From a bacterium (GTDB lineage: Bacteria > Krumholzibacteriota > Krumholzibacteriia > LZORAL124-64-63), in the NCBI GenBank assembly GCA_018652925.1, contig JABIBH010000262.1, positions 1-8,771 on the forward strand: a stretch of 8,771 nt of DNA, given 5' to 3'. Shown in pieces: positions 1-6,527 of this stretch. Both the position numbers and the translations under genes were made by a program. Each line of letters begins with the position of its first letter. The stretch's first letter is position 1. The notes below the pieces were generated by a model, which was not told the DNA's origin, made no database searches, and saw only the letters and a program-made list of their open reading frames with translations.

Positions 1-87
1 AAAATATTCAGGGCGCTTGTTGAAGAGGATGAGGGTTGGCCAGAAGAAGTGCTGTTGGCGAAATGCAGGTCTTTAGATGTCGATTAA
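1..87 (+). CDS. 3' end of an unidentified upstream gene (partial)
   Basis: Frame 1 is open from the first base to a TAA at 85-87 and encodes 28 residues ending in CRSLDVD. The peptide is acidic with spaced hydrophobic residues, as expected of a real protein C-terminus. Frame 2 is also open, to a TAG at 74-76, but its translation is lysine/arginine-rich with adjacent Cys-Cys-Trp and looks less natural. If frame 1 is right, this gene overlaps the following glycosyltransferase start by 11 bases, which suggests one operon with translational coupling. Too little is present to assign a function; a polysaccharide or envelope role would only be a guess from the neighbour. Confidence 0.5.
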   Translation, partial: KIFRALVEEDEGWPEEVLLAKCRSLDVD

Positions 88-1018
88 AATCTCTGTCATA
101 ATTCCTACATATAATAAAGCAGATTTGCTGCAACTAACTCTTGATGCATTATCAAAACAGAATCTGGATTACTCCCAATGGCAAATAGTTGTGGTCAATG
201 ATGGAGCCACTGACAATACTGCTGAAATTCTAAAAACTTTTTCAGAGGACTGGGATGGGAATATTGAGCTTGTAAAGCCTGAGATGAATTTGGGCAGAGC
301 GAAGGCTCGAAACCTCGGAGCAGAATCAGCCTGTGGTGATTACTTATTATTTTTAGATGATGATATTGTTGCGCCGACTAATCTTTTGTCCAGTCATCTG
401 GCACTACTTGATACGGTCGGGGGATTTGGTGTCATTGGAACGATTGTTACTTCAGCTGATCTGATTGATGCTCCACATTTTTATTACATCGATTCCAGAG
501 GTGTTGCAAAAATTACGACTGGTTTGGGTCCAGGAAAGTATCTTGTAACACAAAATTGCTCCCTGCCTCGTGATTTATTTATGAAAGTTGGCGGGTTTGA
601 TGATGAATTTACGGCCTATGGCTTCGAAGATATGGATCTTGGTATCAAGCTTTGCAACGCAGGCCTGAAGTTCAAGTTGCTGGATAATTCGGTACCTGTC
701 CATGTTCACCATCATACCTTGTATCAGTACCTTGACAAAAAAAGGGAATGTGGGGCAGAGTCACTTCAGCTTGTCGCTAAAAAACACCCTGGAAGTGTTA
801 AAGATATGAAGCTTGATTGGGTTCTTGATAAACAGCCTGGCTTGTTTATAAAAACATTCAGACACTTGTCCACTTCTGTTTTCTACCAATCCGCTATTTC
901 TGTAGCATTGAAGTGGCCATCCAACTCCGCACAAAAGCCAATATTTGAGCCTGTTTATTTCAAACTTATGGATTTTCTAGTAATGGCTTCATTTTATCGA
1001 GGATACATGTCATACTGA
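77..1018 (+). CDS. Family 2 glycosyltransferase (GT-A fold), C-terminal galactosyltransferase-like segment
   Basis: Predicted inverting glycosyltransferase of 313 aa that moves a sugar from a nucleotide-sugar donor to a glycan or lipid-linked acceptor; the actual substrate cannot be read from the sequence. Residues 4-12 (KISVIIPTY) open the Rossmann-like GT-A domain. VVNDGATDN (39-47) carries the nucleotide-binding Asp, and LFLDDDI (91-97) supplies the DXD-type metal and UDP/GDP site. GGFDDEF (172-178) followed by GFEDMDLG (182-189) is the ED-containing acceptor/catalytic-base segment seen in family 2 enzymes with a Glyco_transf_7C-like half. No signal peptide or transmembrane helix is evident, so it is probably a cytoplasmic or membrane-associated enzyme. 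The ATG at 77 lacks a strong Shine-Dalgarno and overlaps the upstream gene, consistent with coupling. The gene ends at TGA 1016-1018, inside a small hairpin. Family assignment is firm; the role (surface polysaccharide, lipopolysaccharide, protein glycosylation) is open. Confidence 0.9.
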   Translation: MSIKISVIIPTYNKADLLQLTLDALSKQNLDYSQWQIVVVNDGATDNTAEILKTFSEDWDGNIELVKPEMNLGRAKARNLGAESACGDYLLFLDDDIVAPTNLLSSHLALLDTVGGFGVIGTIVTSADLIDAPHFYYIDSRGVAKITTGLGPGKYLVTQNCSLPRDLFMKVGGFDDEFTAYGFEDMDLGIKLCNAGLKFKLLDNSVPVHVHHHTLYQYLDKKRECGAESLQLVAKKHPGSVKDMKLDWVLDKQPGLFIKTFRHLSTSVFYQSAISVALKWPSNSAQKPIFEPVYFKLMDFLVMASFYRGYMSY

Positions 1019-1051
1019 CAGTAGCATGACATATAGCTGACAATATGACAT
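1007..1051 (+). repeat. ATGTCAT/ATGACAT repeat cluster at the end of the glycosyltransferase gene
   Basis: Three 7-base words, ATGTCAT at 1007, ATGACAT at 1026 and ATGACAT at 1045, occur exactly 19 bases apart. The first is the inverted form of the other two. The shorter word TGACA recurs at 1016, 1027, 1038 and 1046. The first two 7-mers can pair as a hairpin enclosing ACT-GAC-AGT and spanning the TGA stop codon. They could be protein-binding sites upstream of dnaK, or a weak 3'-end structure for the preceding transcript. Chance in AT-rich DNA is not excluded. Confidence 0.35.
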
Positions 1052-1163
1052 TTATTCTATCTTTAGATCGTTAATGACAAATTGTCTTTTATTGCTATCC
1101 CATCCTAACTTGTTATATCTCATCACGTTGTTGAATTACAATACTTAAGGCATAGTACTTGTA

Positions 1164-1213
1164 TTGTAAATACCAGCAATTCATGTGTAATTGACACTTT
1201 AATTTACAAGGAG
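1164..1213 (+). promoter_or_regulatory. dnaK leader hairpin next to the ribosome binding site (possible RNA thermometer)
   Basis: TTGTAAAT at 1164-1171 is perfectly complementary to ATTTACAA at 1202-1209, giving an 8-bp AU-rich stem. Its loop contains a second small stem, GTGT 1185-1188 with ACAC 1194-1197. The 3' arm overlaps the first two bases of the Shine-Dalgarno AAGGAG (1208-1213), which sits 7 bases before the dnaK ATG. A weak AU stem beside the ribosome binding site of a chaperone gene could open with temperature. This is inference from pairing only. No CIRCE element (TTAGCACTC inverted repeat) and no convincing sigma32 promoter were seen in 1019-1220. Confidence 0.35.
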
Positions 1214-1220
1214 CCTTAAA

Positions 1221-3116
1221 ATGGGCAGAATCATTGGAATCGATTTAGGTACAACAAATAGTGTTGTCAGCGTTATGGAAGGCGGCGAGCCTGTTGTTAT
1301 TGCAAATAAAGAGGGCAACCGTACTACACCCTCTGTTGTTGCGTGGAGCAAAAATGGGGAGAGACTAGTTGGTTTGCTTGCAAAACGACAAGCTGTCACC
1401 AACCCTGAGAATACGGTCTATTCAATTAAACGTTTTATGGGTCGCAAGCATAATGAGGTTGCATCAGAAATTTCTGAAGTTCCATACAAAGTAATTGCTG
1501 GATCAAATGGCGATGCCAGAGTGAGAACAAGTGAGGGAGAGTTCTCTCCACCGGAAATCTCTGCTCTGATTCTGCAAGCGTTAAAGCAAACAGCTGAAGA
1601 TTACCTTGGGGAAAAAGTTACTGAAGCAGTAATTACTGTTCCTGCTTATTACAATGATAGTCAACGCCAGGCCACAAAAGATGCTGGCAAAATTTCCGGG
1701 CTTGAAGTTAAACGAATTATCAATGAGCCAACTGCAGCTGCACTTGCCTATGGGTTGGAAAATAAAAAAGATGCAACAATTGCTGTCTTTGACCTTGGTG
1801 GCGGAACTTTTGATGTCTCAATTCTTGAAATCGGCGACGATGTATTTTCTGTTCTGGCAACTAACGGCGATACTCATCTTGGTGGCGATGATTTTGATCA
1901 AAAAATTGTAGATTTTCTGGTAGACACATTCTTGAAAGAAGAAGGCATTGATTTAGCACAAGACCCAATGGCAATTCAGCGTCTGAAAGAAGCATCTGAG
2001 AGAGCTAAATGTGAGCTTAGTTCATCTGCGCAAACTGAAATCAATTTACCATTCATTACAGCTGATAATACAGGTCCTAAGCACTTGACTAAAACTTTGA
2101 CAAGAGCTGCTTATGAGCAACTGGTTGAAGATTTGGTTGAGAGATCAAAGGCACCTTGCCTGAATTGTATGAAAGATGCTGGACTTTCTCCTGCGGACAT
2201 TGATGAAGTGTTGCTTGTGGGTGGTTCCACCAGGATGCCTGCAGTCAGAGAGCTTGTCAAAAAGCTTTTCAAGAAAGAGCCAAATCATTCTGTAAACCCC
2301 GATGAGGTCGTCGCTATGGGTGCGTCAATCCAGGGTGGAGTCTTGGCTGGAGATGATTTGGGCGTTGTGCTGTTGGATGTAACTCCTTTGACATTGGGTA
2401 TTGAGACAATGGGTGGTGTTAGAACTGCTTTGATTGATAGGAATACTACAATTCCCACAAAGAAAAGTCAGATATTCTCTACTGCTGCTGATAGTCAACC
2501 AACTGTTGAAATTCATGTACTTCAGGGTGAACGAGAGATGGCAGCAGCCAATAAAACTATTGGCCAATTCCAACTTGATGGAATCCCTGCTGCTCCACGA
2601 GGGGTACCTCAAATTGAAGTAACTTTTGATATCGACGCCAACGGCATTTTGTCAGTTCACGCTACAGATAAAGCTACAGGTAAAGAGCAGTCGATAAAGA
2701 TTCAGGCTTCTAGTGGTCTGTCGGATTCAGAGATTGAGAACATGGTCAATGATGCAGAAGCCAATGCTGAAGAGGATAAAAAACTTCGTGAATTGGTAGA
2801 TGCCAGAAATGCTGCTGATAGTGCAATCCATCAGAGCAAAAAGAGCATGGACGATCTCAGTGACAATCTGGAACAAGATCTCAAGGAAGATGTCGAGTCA
2901 AAGATTAAAGCCGTTGAAGAAACTTTAAAAGGGGATGATGCAGCAATTATTAAAACTGCAACTGATGCCTTGATGCAGTCAATGCAGACTCTTGCAAGTA
3001 AAGCCTATGAGAATTCATCGGCAGAGACTGATGCGACTGAGGCAGAAGCTAATTCAACTGCAGATGAAAGTGAACAATCGGTTGATGCTGATTTTGAAGT
3101 TGTTGATGAGGATTAG
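1221..3116 (+). CDS. dnaK: Hsp70 chaperone DnaK
   Basis: Full-length Hsp70 of 631 aa (E. coli DnaK has 638). It is an ATP-driven cytoplasmic chaperone that binds exposed hydrophobic peptides and normally works with DnaJ and GrpE. The nucleotide-binding domain covers roughly residues 1-385, with [10 protein letters not shown] near the start (phosphate 1), [27 protein letters not shown] (phosphate 2) and [11 protein letters not shown] (adenosine). The interdomain linker [12 protein letters not shown] is intact. The beta substrate-binding domain includes HVLQGERE and the [11 protein letters not shown] stretch, followed by a helical lid. The acidic tail ends EVVDED, an EEVD-like ending typical of bacterial DnaK. 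A CxxC within residues about 300-306 (APCLNCM) is slightly unusual. The start is fixed by AAGGAG at 1208-1213 and by the family N-terminus. dnaJ and grpE are not adjacent. A terminator directly follows, so dnaK is probably monocistronic or the last gene of its transcript. Confidence 0.98.
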   Translation: MGRIIGIDLGTTNSVVSVMEGGEPVVIANKEGNRTTPSVVAWSKNGERLVGLLAKRQAVTNPENTVYSIKRFMGRKHNEVASEISEVPYKVIAGSNGDARVRTSEGEFSPPEISALILQALKQTAEDYLGEKVTEAVITVPAYYNDSQRQATKDAGKISGLEVKRIINEPTAAALAYGLENKKDATIAVFDLGGGTFDVSILEIGDDVFSVLATNGDTHLGGDDFDQKIVDFLVDTFLKEEGIDLAQDPMAIQRLKEASERAKCELSSSAQTEINLPFITADNTGPKHLTKTLTRAAYEQLVEDLVERSKAPCLNCMKDAGLSPADIDEVLLVGGSTRMPAVRELVKKLFKKEPNHSVNPDEVVAMGASIQGGVLAGDDLGVVLLDVTPLTLGIETMGGVRTALIDRNTTIPTKKSQIFSTAADSQPTVEIHVLQGEREMAAANKTIGQFQLDGIPAAPRGVPQIEVTFDIDANGILSVHATDKATGKEQSIKIQASSGLSDSEIENMVNDAEANAEEDKKLRELVDARNAADSAIHQSKKSMDDLSDNLEQDLKEDVESKIKAVEETLKGDDAAIIKTATDALMQSMQTLASKAYENSSAETDATEAEANSTADESEQSVDADFEVVDED

Positions 3117-3126
3117 TTGACATATG

Positions 3127-3159
3127 TAGTAGGGTCGGAAGTTCCGGCCCTATTATTTT
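3127..3159 (+). terminator. Intrinsic terminator of dnaK
   Basis: AGGGTCGGA at 3131-3139 pairs with TTCCGGCCCT ending at 3151, about nine pairs with one G-U and a short loop. The stem is extended by AU/GU pairs at 3127-3130 with 3152-3155. A T-rich stretch (3153-3159) follows. It lies 10 bases after the dnaK stop codon. Confidence 0.85.
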
Positions 3160-3162
3160 GCT

Positions 3163-3223
3163 GAAAATAAAGTTGAAAAAAAAGTAAAGTATACTTGACA
3201 GGGTAATACAAGAGTGATATTAT
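3163..3223 (+). promoter_or_regulatory. Strong sigma70-type promoter with A-rich UP-like tract for the sigma factor gene
   Basis: TTGACA (3195-3200, perfect -35) is followed by exactly 17 bases and TATTAT (3218-3223, 5 of 6 matches to the -10). An A-rich stretch at about 3163-3190, including a run of eight A, lies where an UP element would sit. Transcription would start near 3230, giving a 5' leader of about 140 bases before the ATG at 3370. The site lies cleanly between the dnaK terminator and the sigma gene. Confidence 0.85.
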
Positions 3224-3369
3224 CTTGTATAGGTGTTGATATTATTATTTTCACCAGAAGTTTGACAAAGCAATCGAGGTAGTGTAAAGTGAAAAAAGGA
3301 TTGGGAAACCATTCTTACATCTGCACTATCCTGGTCCCTCGTAGGCCTTTGTTTCGGGAGGTGCATAAA

Positions 3370-4227
3370 ATGTTTGAAGTAGAATTAAGTTTGGATCGCC
3401 GAGAAAGCGGTTGCCTTCAAAACTACCTGCAGTCAATCGGTCGCTACGACCTTATTACCCGTGAAAAAGAATATGAATTAGCCAGGCTCATCAAGCAAGG
3501 TGATCGAGATGCGCTTGATGCTCTTGTTAATGCAAATCTGCGTTTCGTGGTATCTGTAGCCAAAAAATTTCTAAATCAAGGACTTAGTTATATGGACCTG
3601 ATTGCCGAAGGCAATATTGGTCTTATAACAGCAGCAGACCGCTTTGACGAGACTCGTGAATTTCGTTTTATTTCTTATGCTGTCTGGTGGATTCGGCAAG
3701 CTATTCAGAAAGCAATTGCTGAACAAACAAATACAGTTCGATTGCCAGTCAATAGAACACAGCAAGTTCAGAAGATGAAGAAAGTCACACGAGAATTTGA
3801 ACAGAAATATAACCGGCTTCCTTTTGAGTCAGAATTGTCTGAGAGGGTAGAAATTCCGTTAGTCAAAATGGCTTTGATAAATGCAGCAAGCAGGCCACTT
3901 GCAAGCCTGGATGAAAATATTTTTGATTCAGAAGACATGACCCTTTCGGAAATATTGGCGGATGAATCGCTACCAACCCCGGAGGATGGTTATCTTCAGT
4001 CTGAAGTAGTTTCATTAATTGGAGCAGCTCTTGATATTCTTACACTAAGAGAAAAAGATGTTGTTTCCAGATATTATGGGCTTGGAGATCTTGAATCTGT
4101 GTCGCTTGAAACTATCGGTCAGGATTTGAATCTGTCACGTGAAAGAATTCGGCAAGTTCGAAATCAGGCCTTGTTGAAAATCCGAAAACATGTCGATTCG
4201 ATGGAAACTATAAAATTTGCATCATAA
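3370..4227 (+). CDS. RpoD-type sigma factor of RNA polymerase (sigma70 family, lacks region 1.1)
   Basis: Encodes a 285-aa sigma factor that directs RNA polymerase to promoters. Region 1.2 lies at about residues 16-45. NLRFVVSVAKK and DLIAEGNIGLI (76-86) form regions 2.1-2.2. FRFISYAVWWIRQAI (98-112) is the melting and -10 reading region, with paired Trp 106/107. VRLPVN begins region 3. A region 4 helix-turn-helix spans about 245-268 (SLETIGQDLNLSRERIRQVR) and contacts the -35 box. The size and VRLPVN match short primary-type sigma factors such as those of Bacteroidota and Chlorobi, so this may be the housekeeping sigma or a group 2 paralogue; the window cannot decide. The ATG at 3370 is chosen because GGGAGGTG (3356-3363) sits 6 bases upstream and the family homology starts here. 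An in-frame GTG at 3289 with GAGG at 3276-3279 would add 27 residues of no recognisable sigma character. Confidence 0.93.
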   Translation: MFEVELSLDRRESGCLQNYLQSIGRYDLITREKEYELARLIKQGDRDALDALVNANLRFVVSVAKKFLNQGLSYMDLIAEGNIGLITAADRFDETREFRFISYAVWWIRQAIQKAIAEQTNTVRLPVNRTQQVQKMKKVTREFEQKYNRLPFESELSERVEIPLVKMALINAASRPLASLDENIFDSEDMTLSEILADESLPTPEDGYLQSEVVSLIGAALDILTLREKDVVSRYYGLGDLESVSLETIGQDLNLSRERIRQVRNQALLKIRKHVDSMETIKFAS

Positions 4228-4232
4228 TCTAT

Positions 4233-4261
4233 TTGACAGATTGCTTGAGCCAGAATAATTT
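4233..4261 (+). promoter_or_regulatory. Promoter of the tRNA-Val gene
   Basis: A perfect -35 TTGACA (4233-4238) lies 5 bases after the sigma factor stop codon. The -10 is either AATAAT (4254-4259, 5 of 6 matches, 15-base spacer) or TAATTT (4256-4261, weaker match, 17-base spacer). Transcription would start about 10-15 bases before the mature tRNA 5' end at 4280. It may also feed thrS by read-through. Confidence 0.65.
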
Positions 4262-4279
4262 ACGCCTTACTGATTGAGT

Positions 4280-4356
4280 GGGAGATTAGCTCAGTTGGCT
4301 AGAGTACTTGCTCGACACGCAAGGGGTCGCTGGTTCGAGTCCAGTATCTCCCACCA
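4280..4356 (+). tRNA. tRNA-Val (anticodon GAC), CCA encoded, with C at position 33
   Basis: A complete cloverleaf is visible. The acceptor stem GGGAGAT 4280-4286 pairs with ATCTCCC 4346-4352 in seven perfect pairs. The D stem GCTC 4289-4292 pairs with GAGT 4302-4305, one pair being G-U, and G18-G19 are in the loop. The anticodon stem CTTGC 4307-4311 pairs with GCAAG 4319-4323. The T arm is GCTGG / TTCGAGT / CCAGT. The discriminator is A4353 and CCA is encoded at 4354-4356. The seven-base anticodon loop 4312-4318 is TCGACAC, so the anticodon is GAC at 4314-4316, reading the valine codons GUC and GUU. Position 33 is C4313 instead of the near-invariant U. The rest of the molecule looks functional, so this is called a gene and not a pseudogene. 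Confidence 0.93.
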
Positions 4357-4367
4357 TTAACTGTTGT

Positions 4368-4399
4368 AAAGAAGGAGTGTCATCAGATTCTCCTTTTTT
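4368..4399 (+). terminator. Intrinsic terminator between tRNA-Val and thrS
   Basis: AAAGAAGGAG (4368-4377) pairs with CTCCTTTTTT (4390-4399) in ten pairs including one G-U, around a 12-base loop. The 3' arm ends in the run of six T. It lies 12 bases after the tRNA CCA and 33 bases before the thrS ATG. It either ends the tRNA transcript or acts as a partial barrier controlling read-through into thrS, because no separate thrS promoter fits in the remaining gap. Confidence 0.75.
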
Positions 4400-4432
4400 G
4401 CTATTAGACTTGATGGGAACAGCGGGGTCATA

Positions 4433-6352
4433 ATGTCTCAATTAACACTTACTCTTCCAGACGGTAACTCAATCAATGTTGATAGAGGTGCATCTTTTAG
4501 TGACGCCGTAGGCATTATTGGGGCTGGTCTGCTTAGAAACTCACTCGCTGTTACCTTTAATGACAAGCATTATTCTCTCTCTGATTTGGTACCAGCTGAC
4601 GGTACTCTTTCTGTAATAACAAAATCCAGTGAAGATGGATATGACACACTCCGTCATTCCGCTGCACACTTGTTGGCCTGGGCTGTTCAGGATTTGTACC
4701 CTGGAACTAAATTTGCTTTCGGGCCCTCTATTGAAAATGGTTTTTATTACGATTTCGACAGGGAAGAGCCATTTACAGAAGAAGATCTGGTAAGTATCGA
4801 AAATAAAATGGTGGAATTATCGAAAAATAAAGAAGTTATAAATCGGCGTGAAATAACTAAATCTGATGCTGAAGAACTCTTTGCTGATCAACCATACAAG
4901 CTTGAACAAATTTCTGAGTTGGGCGATGAAGCACTCACCGTTTATCAAGTCGGTTCTTTTCAAGACTTATGTGAGGGCCCTCATATTCCGGATACTTCCC
5001 CAATAAAAGCAATCAAACTACTTAGTGTTGCTGGTGCATATTGGCGAGGCAATAGTGACAACAAAATGCTGCAACGCATTTATGGCACTGCTTTTTTCAA
5101 AAAGAAAGAGCTGGAAAATCATCTGCTTATGCTGGAGGAAGCAAAAAAACGTGACCACAGGAAGCTGGGTCGTGAGCTGGATCTTTATGGCATAATGGAT
5201 GAGGCTGGCCCAGGACTTTCTTTCTGGTTCCCTCGCGGAGATATACTTAGAGACCAAATTATTGACTTCTGGAAAGGCATCCACCGTCGGGATGGGTATG
5301 TGACAGTAACTACACCACATATTTCTAATGCCGAACTGTGGGAGACATCTGGTCATATGGAATTCTATAGGGATGATATGTATGTCTTTGAGCAAGACAA
5401 TAAGCCATATGTTGTGAAGCCTATGAATTGCCCGGGGCATATTCTGATTTACAAGCGCCAGAAACGTGGTTACCGCAGTCTTCCAGTTCGTTATGCTGAG
5501 TTGGGAACTGTTTATCGGGCTGAACTTAAAGGCACTTTACATGGGCTGATGAGGGTTCGTGGGTTCACTCAGGACGATGCTCACATTTTTTGTCCTCCAG
5601 ATCAACTGGAAACCGAAGTCTCCAATGTTTTGGAGCTGACCAAAGAAATTCTGAGTACTTTTGGTTTTACTGAGTTCAAGGTTGAATTATCAGTTAGAGA
5701 TCCTAAGAACCCTGAAAAATACGCCGGTAGCGATGAAGAATGGGAAATGGCAGAAAAGTCTCTAGTCAATGCAATTGAACAGCATGGTTTTGATTATACT
5801 AGAGAAGAAGGTGAAGCCGTATTTTATGGTCCCAAGATTGATGTCAAACTTATTGATGCACTAGGTAGGCAGTGGCAGGCAAGTACTGTGCAGTTTGATT
5901 TTAATCTGCCTCGCAGGTTCGATGTGACCTATACTGACCAGGATGGCAAGGATAAATACGTATACATGGTTCATAGAGCTATAATGGGTTCTTTGGAGCG
6001 CTTTATTGGAATTATCACTGAGCACTTTGGCGGCAATTTCCCAATTTGGTTGGCTCCTGAACAATGTCGAGTTATGTCGGTCAGTCATGCCCAACATGAT
6101 TATGCATTGAAAGTTGCCGATGAACTTCGCCGTGCTGGTGTCAGGGTTGAATTTGATGTTAGAGACGAAAAAATTGGATTTAAAATCAGAGAAGCTGAAG
6201 AAATGAAGATTCCATACATGCTGATTGTTGGTGGCAGAGAACAGGAAGCGCATTCTGTTGCTGTCAGATCACGTAAACATGGGGATTTAGGGCAGATTGC
6301 AGTACTTGACTTTGCAACAAGAATTCTTGACGAAACAGCAGAAAAGAAGTAG
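4433..6352 (+). CDS. thrS: Threonyl-tRNA synthetase (class II)
   Basis: Full-length ThrRS of 639 aa (E. coli 642). It charges tRNA-Thr with threonine in the cytoplasm and edits Ser-tRNA-Thr. Residues 1-62 form the TGS domain. The editing domain carries the H75-x3-H79 pair (HSAAH) and C180 in LCEGPHIP, matching the E. coli H73/H77/C182 site. The catalytic core shows motif 1 around residues 285-310, motif 2 near ELGTVYRAELKGTLHG, and zinc ligands C333 (MNCPGH), H384 (DDAHIF) and H514 (MVHRAIMGS, with motif 3 following in GSLERF). The C-terminal anticodon-binding domain runs from about residue 535 (APEQCRVM onward). The ATG at 4433 has only a weak G-rich upstream sequence (GGGG at 4424-4427). 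Being first in the translation cluster, it probably depends on read-through from the tRNA promoter. No T-box is visible upstream. Confidence 0.98.
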   Translation: MSQLTLTLPDGNSINVDRGASFSDAVGIIGAGLLRNSLAVTFNDKHYSLSDLVPADGTLSVITKSSEDGYDTLRHSAAHLLAWAVQDLYPGTKFAFGPSIENGFYYDFDREEPFTEEDLVSIENKMVELSKNKEVINRREITKSDAEELFADQPYKLEQISELGDEALTVYQVGSFQDLCEGPHIPDTSPIKAIKLLSVAGAYWRGNSDNKMLQRIYGTAFFKKKELENHLLMLEEAKKRDHRKLGRELDLYGIMDEAGPGLSFWFPRGDILRDQIIDFWKGIHRRDGYVTVTTPHISNAELWETSGHMEFYRDDMYVFEQDNKPYVVKPMNCPGHILIYKRQKRGYRSLPVRYAELGTVYRAELKGTLHGLMRVRGFTQDDAHIFCPPDQLETEVSNVLELTKEILSTFGFTEFKVELSVRDPKNPEKYAGSDEEWEMAEKSLVNAIEQHGFDYTREEGEAVFYGPKIDVKLIDALGRQWQASTVQFDFNLPRRFDVTYTDQDGKDKYVYMVHRAIMGSLERFIGIITEHFGGNFPIWLAPEQCRVMSVSHAQHDYALKVADELRRAGVRVEFDVRDEKIGFKIREAEEMKIPYMLIVGGREQEAHSVAVRSRKHGDLGQIAVLDFATRILDETAEKK

Positions 6353-6355
6353 ATT
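6327..6355 (+). promoter_or_regulatory. Candidate promoter of the infC operon overlapping the end of thrS
   Basis: TTGACG (6327-6332, 5 of 6) and TAGATT (6350-6355, 4 of 6) are separated by 17 bases and overlap the thrS stop codon. Transcription would start near 6362, giving a leader of about 166 bases before infC. It is supported by the presence of an attenuator-like structure downstream, but the -10 is only moderate. A second TTGACT at 6306-6311 lacks a good partner. Confidence 0.45.
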
Positions 6356-6395
6356 TACTCGGTTGATCAATGTCAGAAAAACAAAAAGCAAAAGT

Positions 6396-6489
6396 AGGTG
6401 TTTTTAAACACCTCACCGTTATCGGCCATGTTGAGGAAGGAACGGTTCGCGGAAGTATTTTCAGCGGGCCATTGTGTGCCCGTTTTTTT
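6396..6489 (+). promoter_or_regulatory. infC operon leader with competing antiterminator and terminator helices
   Basis: Four pairings are visible. Helix A: AGGTGTTT/AAACACCT, 6396-6413. Helix B: ACCGTT 6415-6420 with AACGGT 6441-6446. Helix C: GGTTCGC 6444-6450 with GCGGGCC 6464-6470, seven pairs of which two are G-U. Helix D: CGGGC 6465-6469 with GCCCG 6478-6482, followed by seven T (6483-6489). C shares bases with both B and D, so B+D (termination) and C (antitermination) exclude each other, the usual architecture of an attenuator. In B. subtilis the infC-rpmI-rplT leader is controlled in this way by ribosomal protein L20; the same ligand here is inferred from gene order only. Confidence 0.6.
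6463..6489 (+). terminator. Intrinsic terminator in the infC leader
   Basis: A five-pair GC-only stem (CGGGC/GCCCG, 6465-6482, loop of eight) can be extended by G-U and A-U pairs at its base and is followed by TTTTTTT. It ends 24 bases before the infC Shine-Dalgarno, leaving no room for a promoter after it, so transcripts of infC must pass through it. It therefore serves both as the thrS terminator and as an attenuator. Confidence 0.8.
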
Positions 6490-6527
6490 CTTCCATTTAG
6501 TAGAAATATTTCAGGAGGTAGGAAACT

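Noticed and set aside
1007..1032. Hairpin over the glycosyltransferase stop codon as a terminator
   Set aside because: The stem is AT-rich, interrupted by three unpaired bases and not followed by a T-run, so termination is not supported.
1092..1142. Possible dnaK promoters (TTGCTA/TATATC at 1092/1114, and TACAAT at 1137)
   Set aside because: Each has only one acceptable box or a poor spacer, and in AT-rich DNA such matches are expected by chance. A promoter must exist in or before this gap but could not be placed.
1191..1196. TTGACA just upstream of dnaK
   Set aside because: It is a perfect -35 word, but any -10 at proper spacing would lie at the start codon or inside the gene, so it cannot drive a normal dnaK leader.
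5018..5440. 140-codon open frame on the minus strand inside thrS, with similar shorter ones inside dnaK and elsewhere
   Set aside because: They lie antisense to well-conserved genes, have Cys/Ile/His-rich unnatural composition and no ribosome binding sites; they are shadows of the real coding frames.
6434..6452. GGAACGGTTCGCGG stretch resembling a T-box element
   Set aside because: The T-box consensus needs a contiguous GGNACCGCG and an upstream specifier stem. Here the sequence is interrupted and no specifier loop is visible, while the pairing as antiterminator explains it well.
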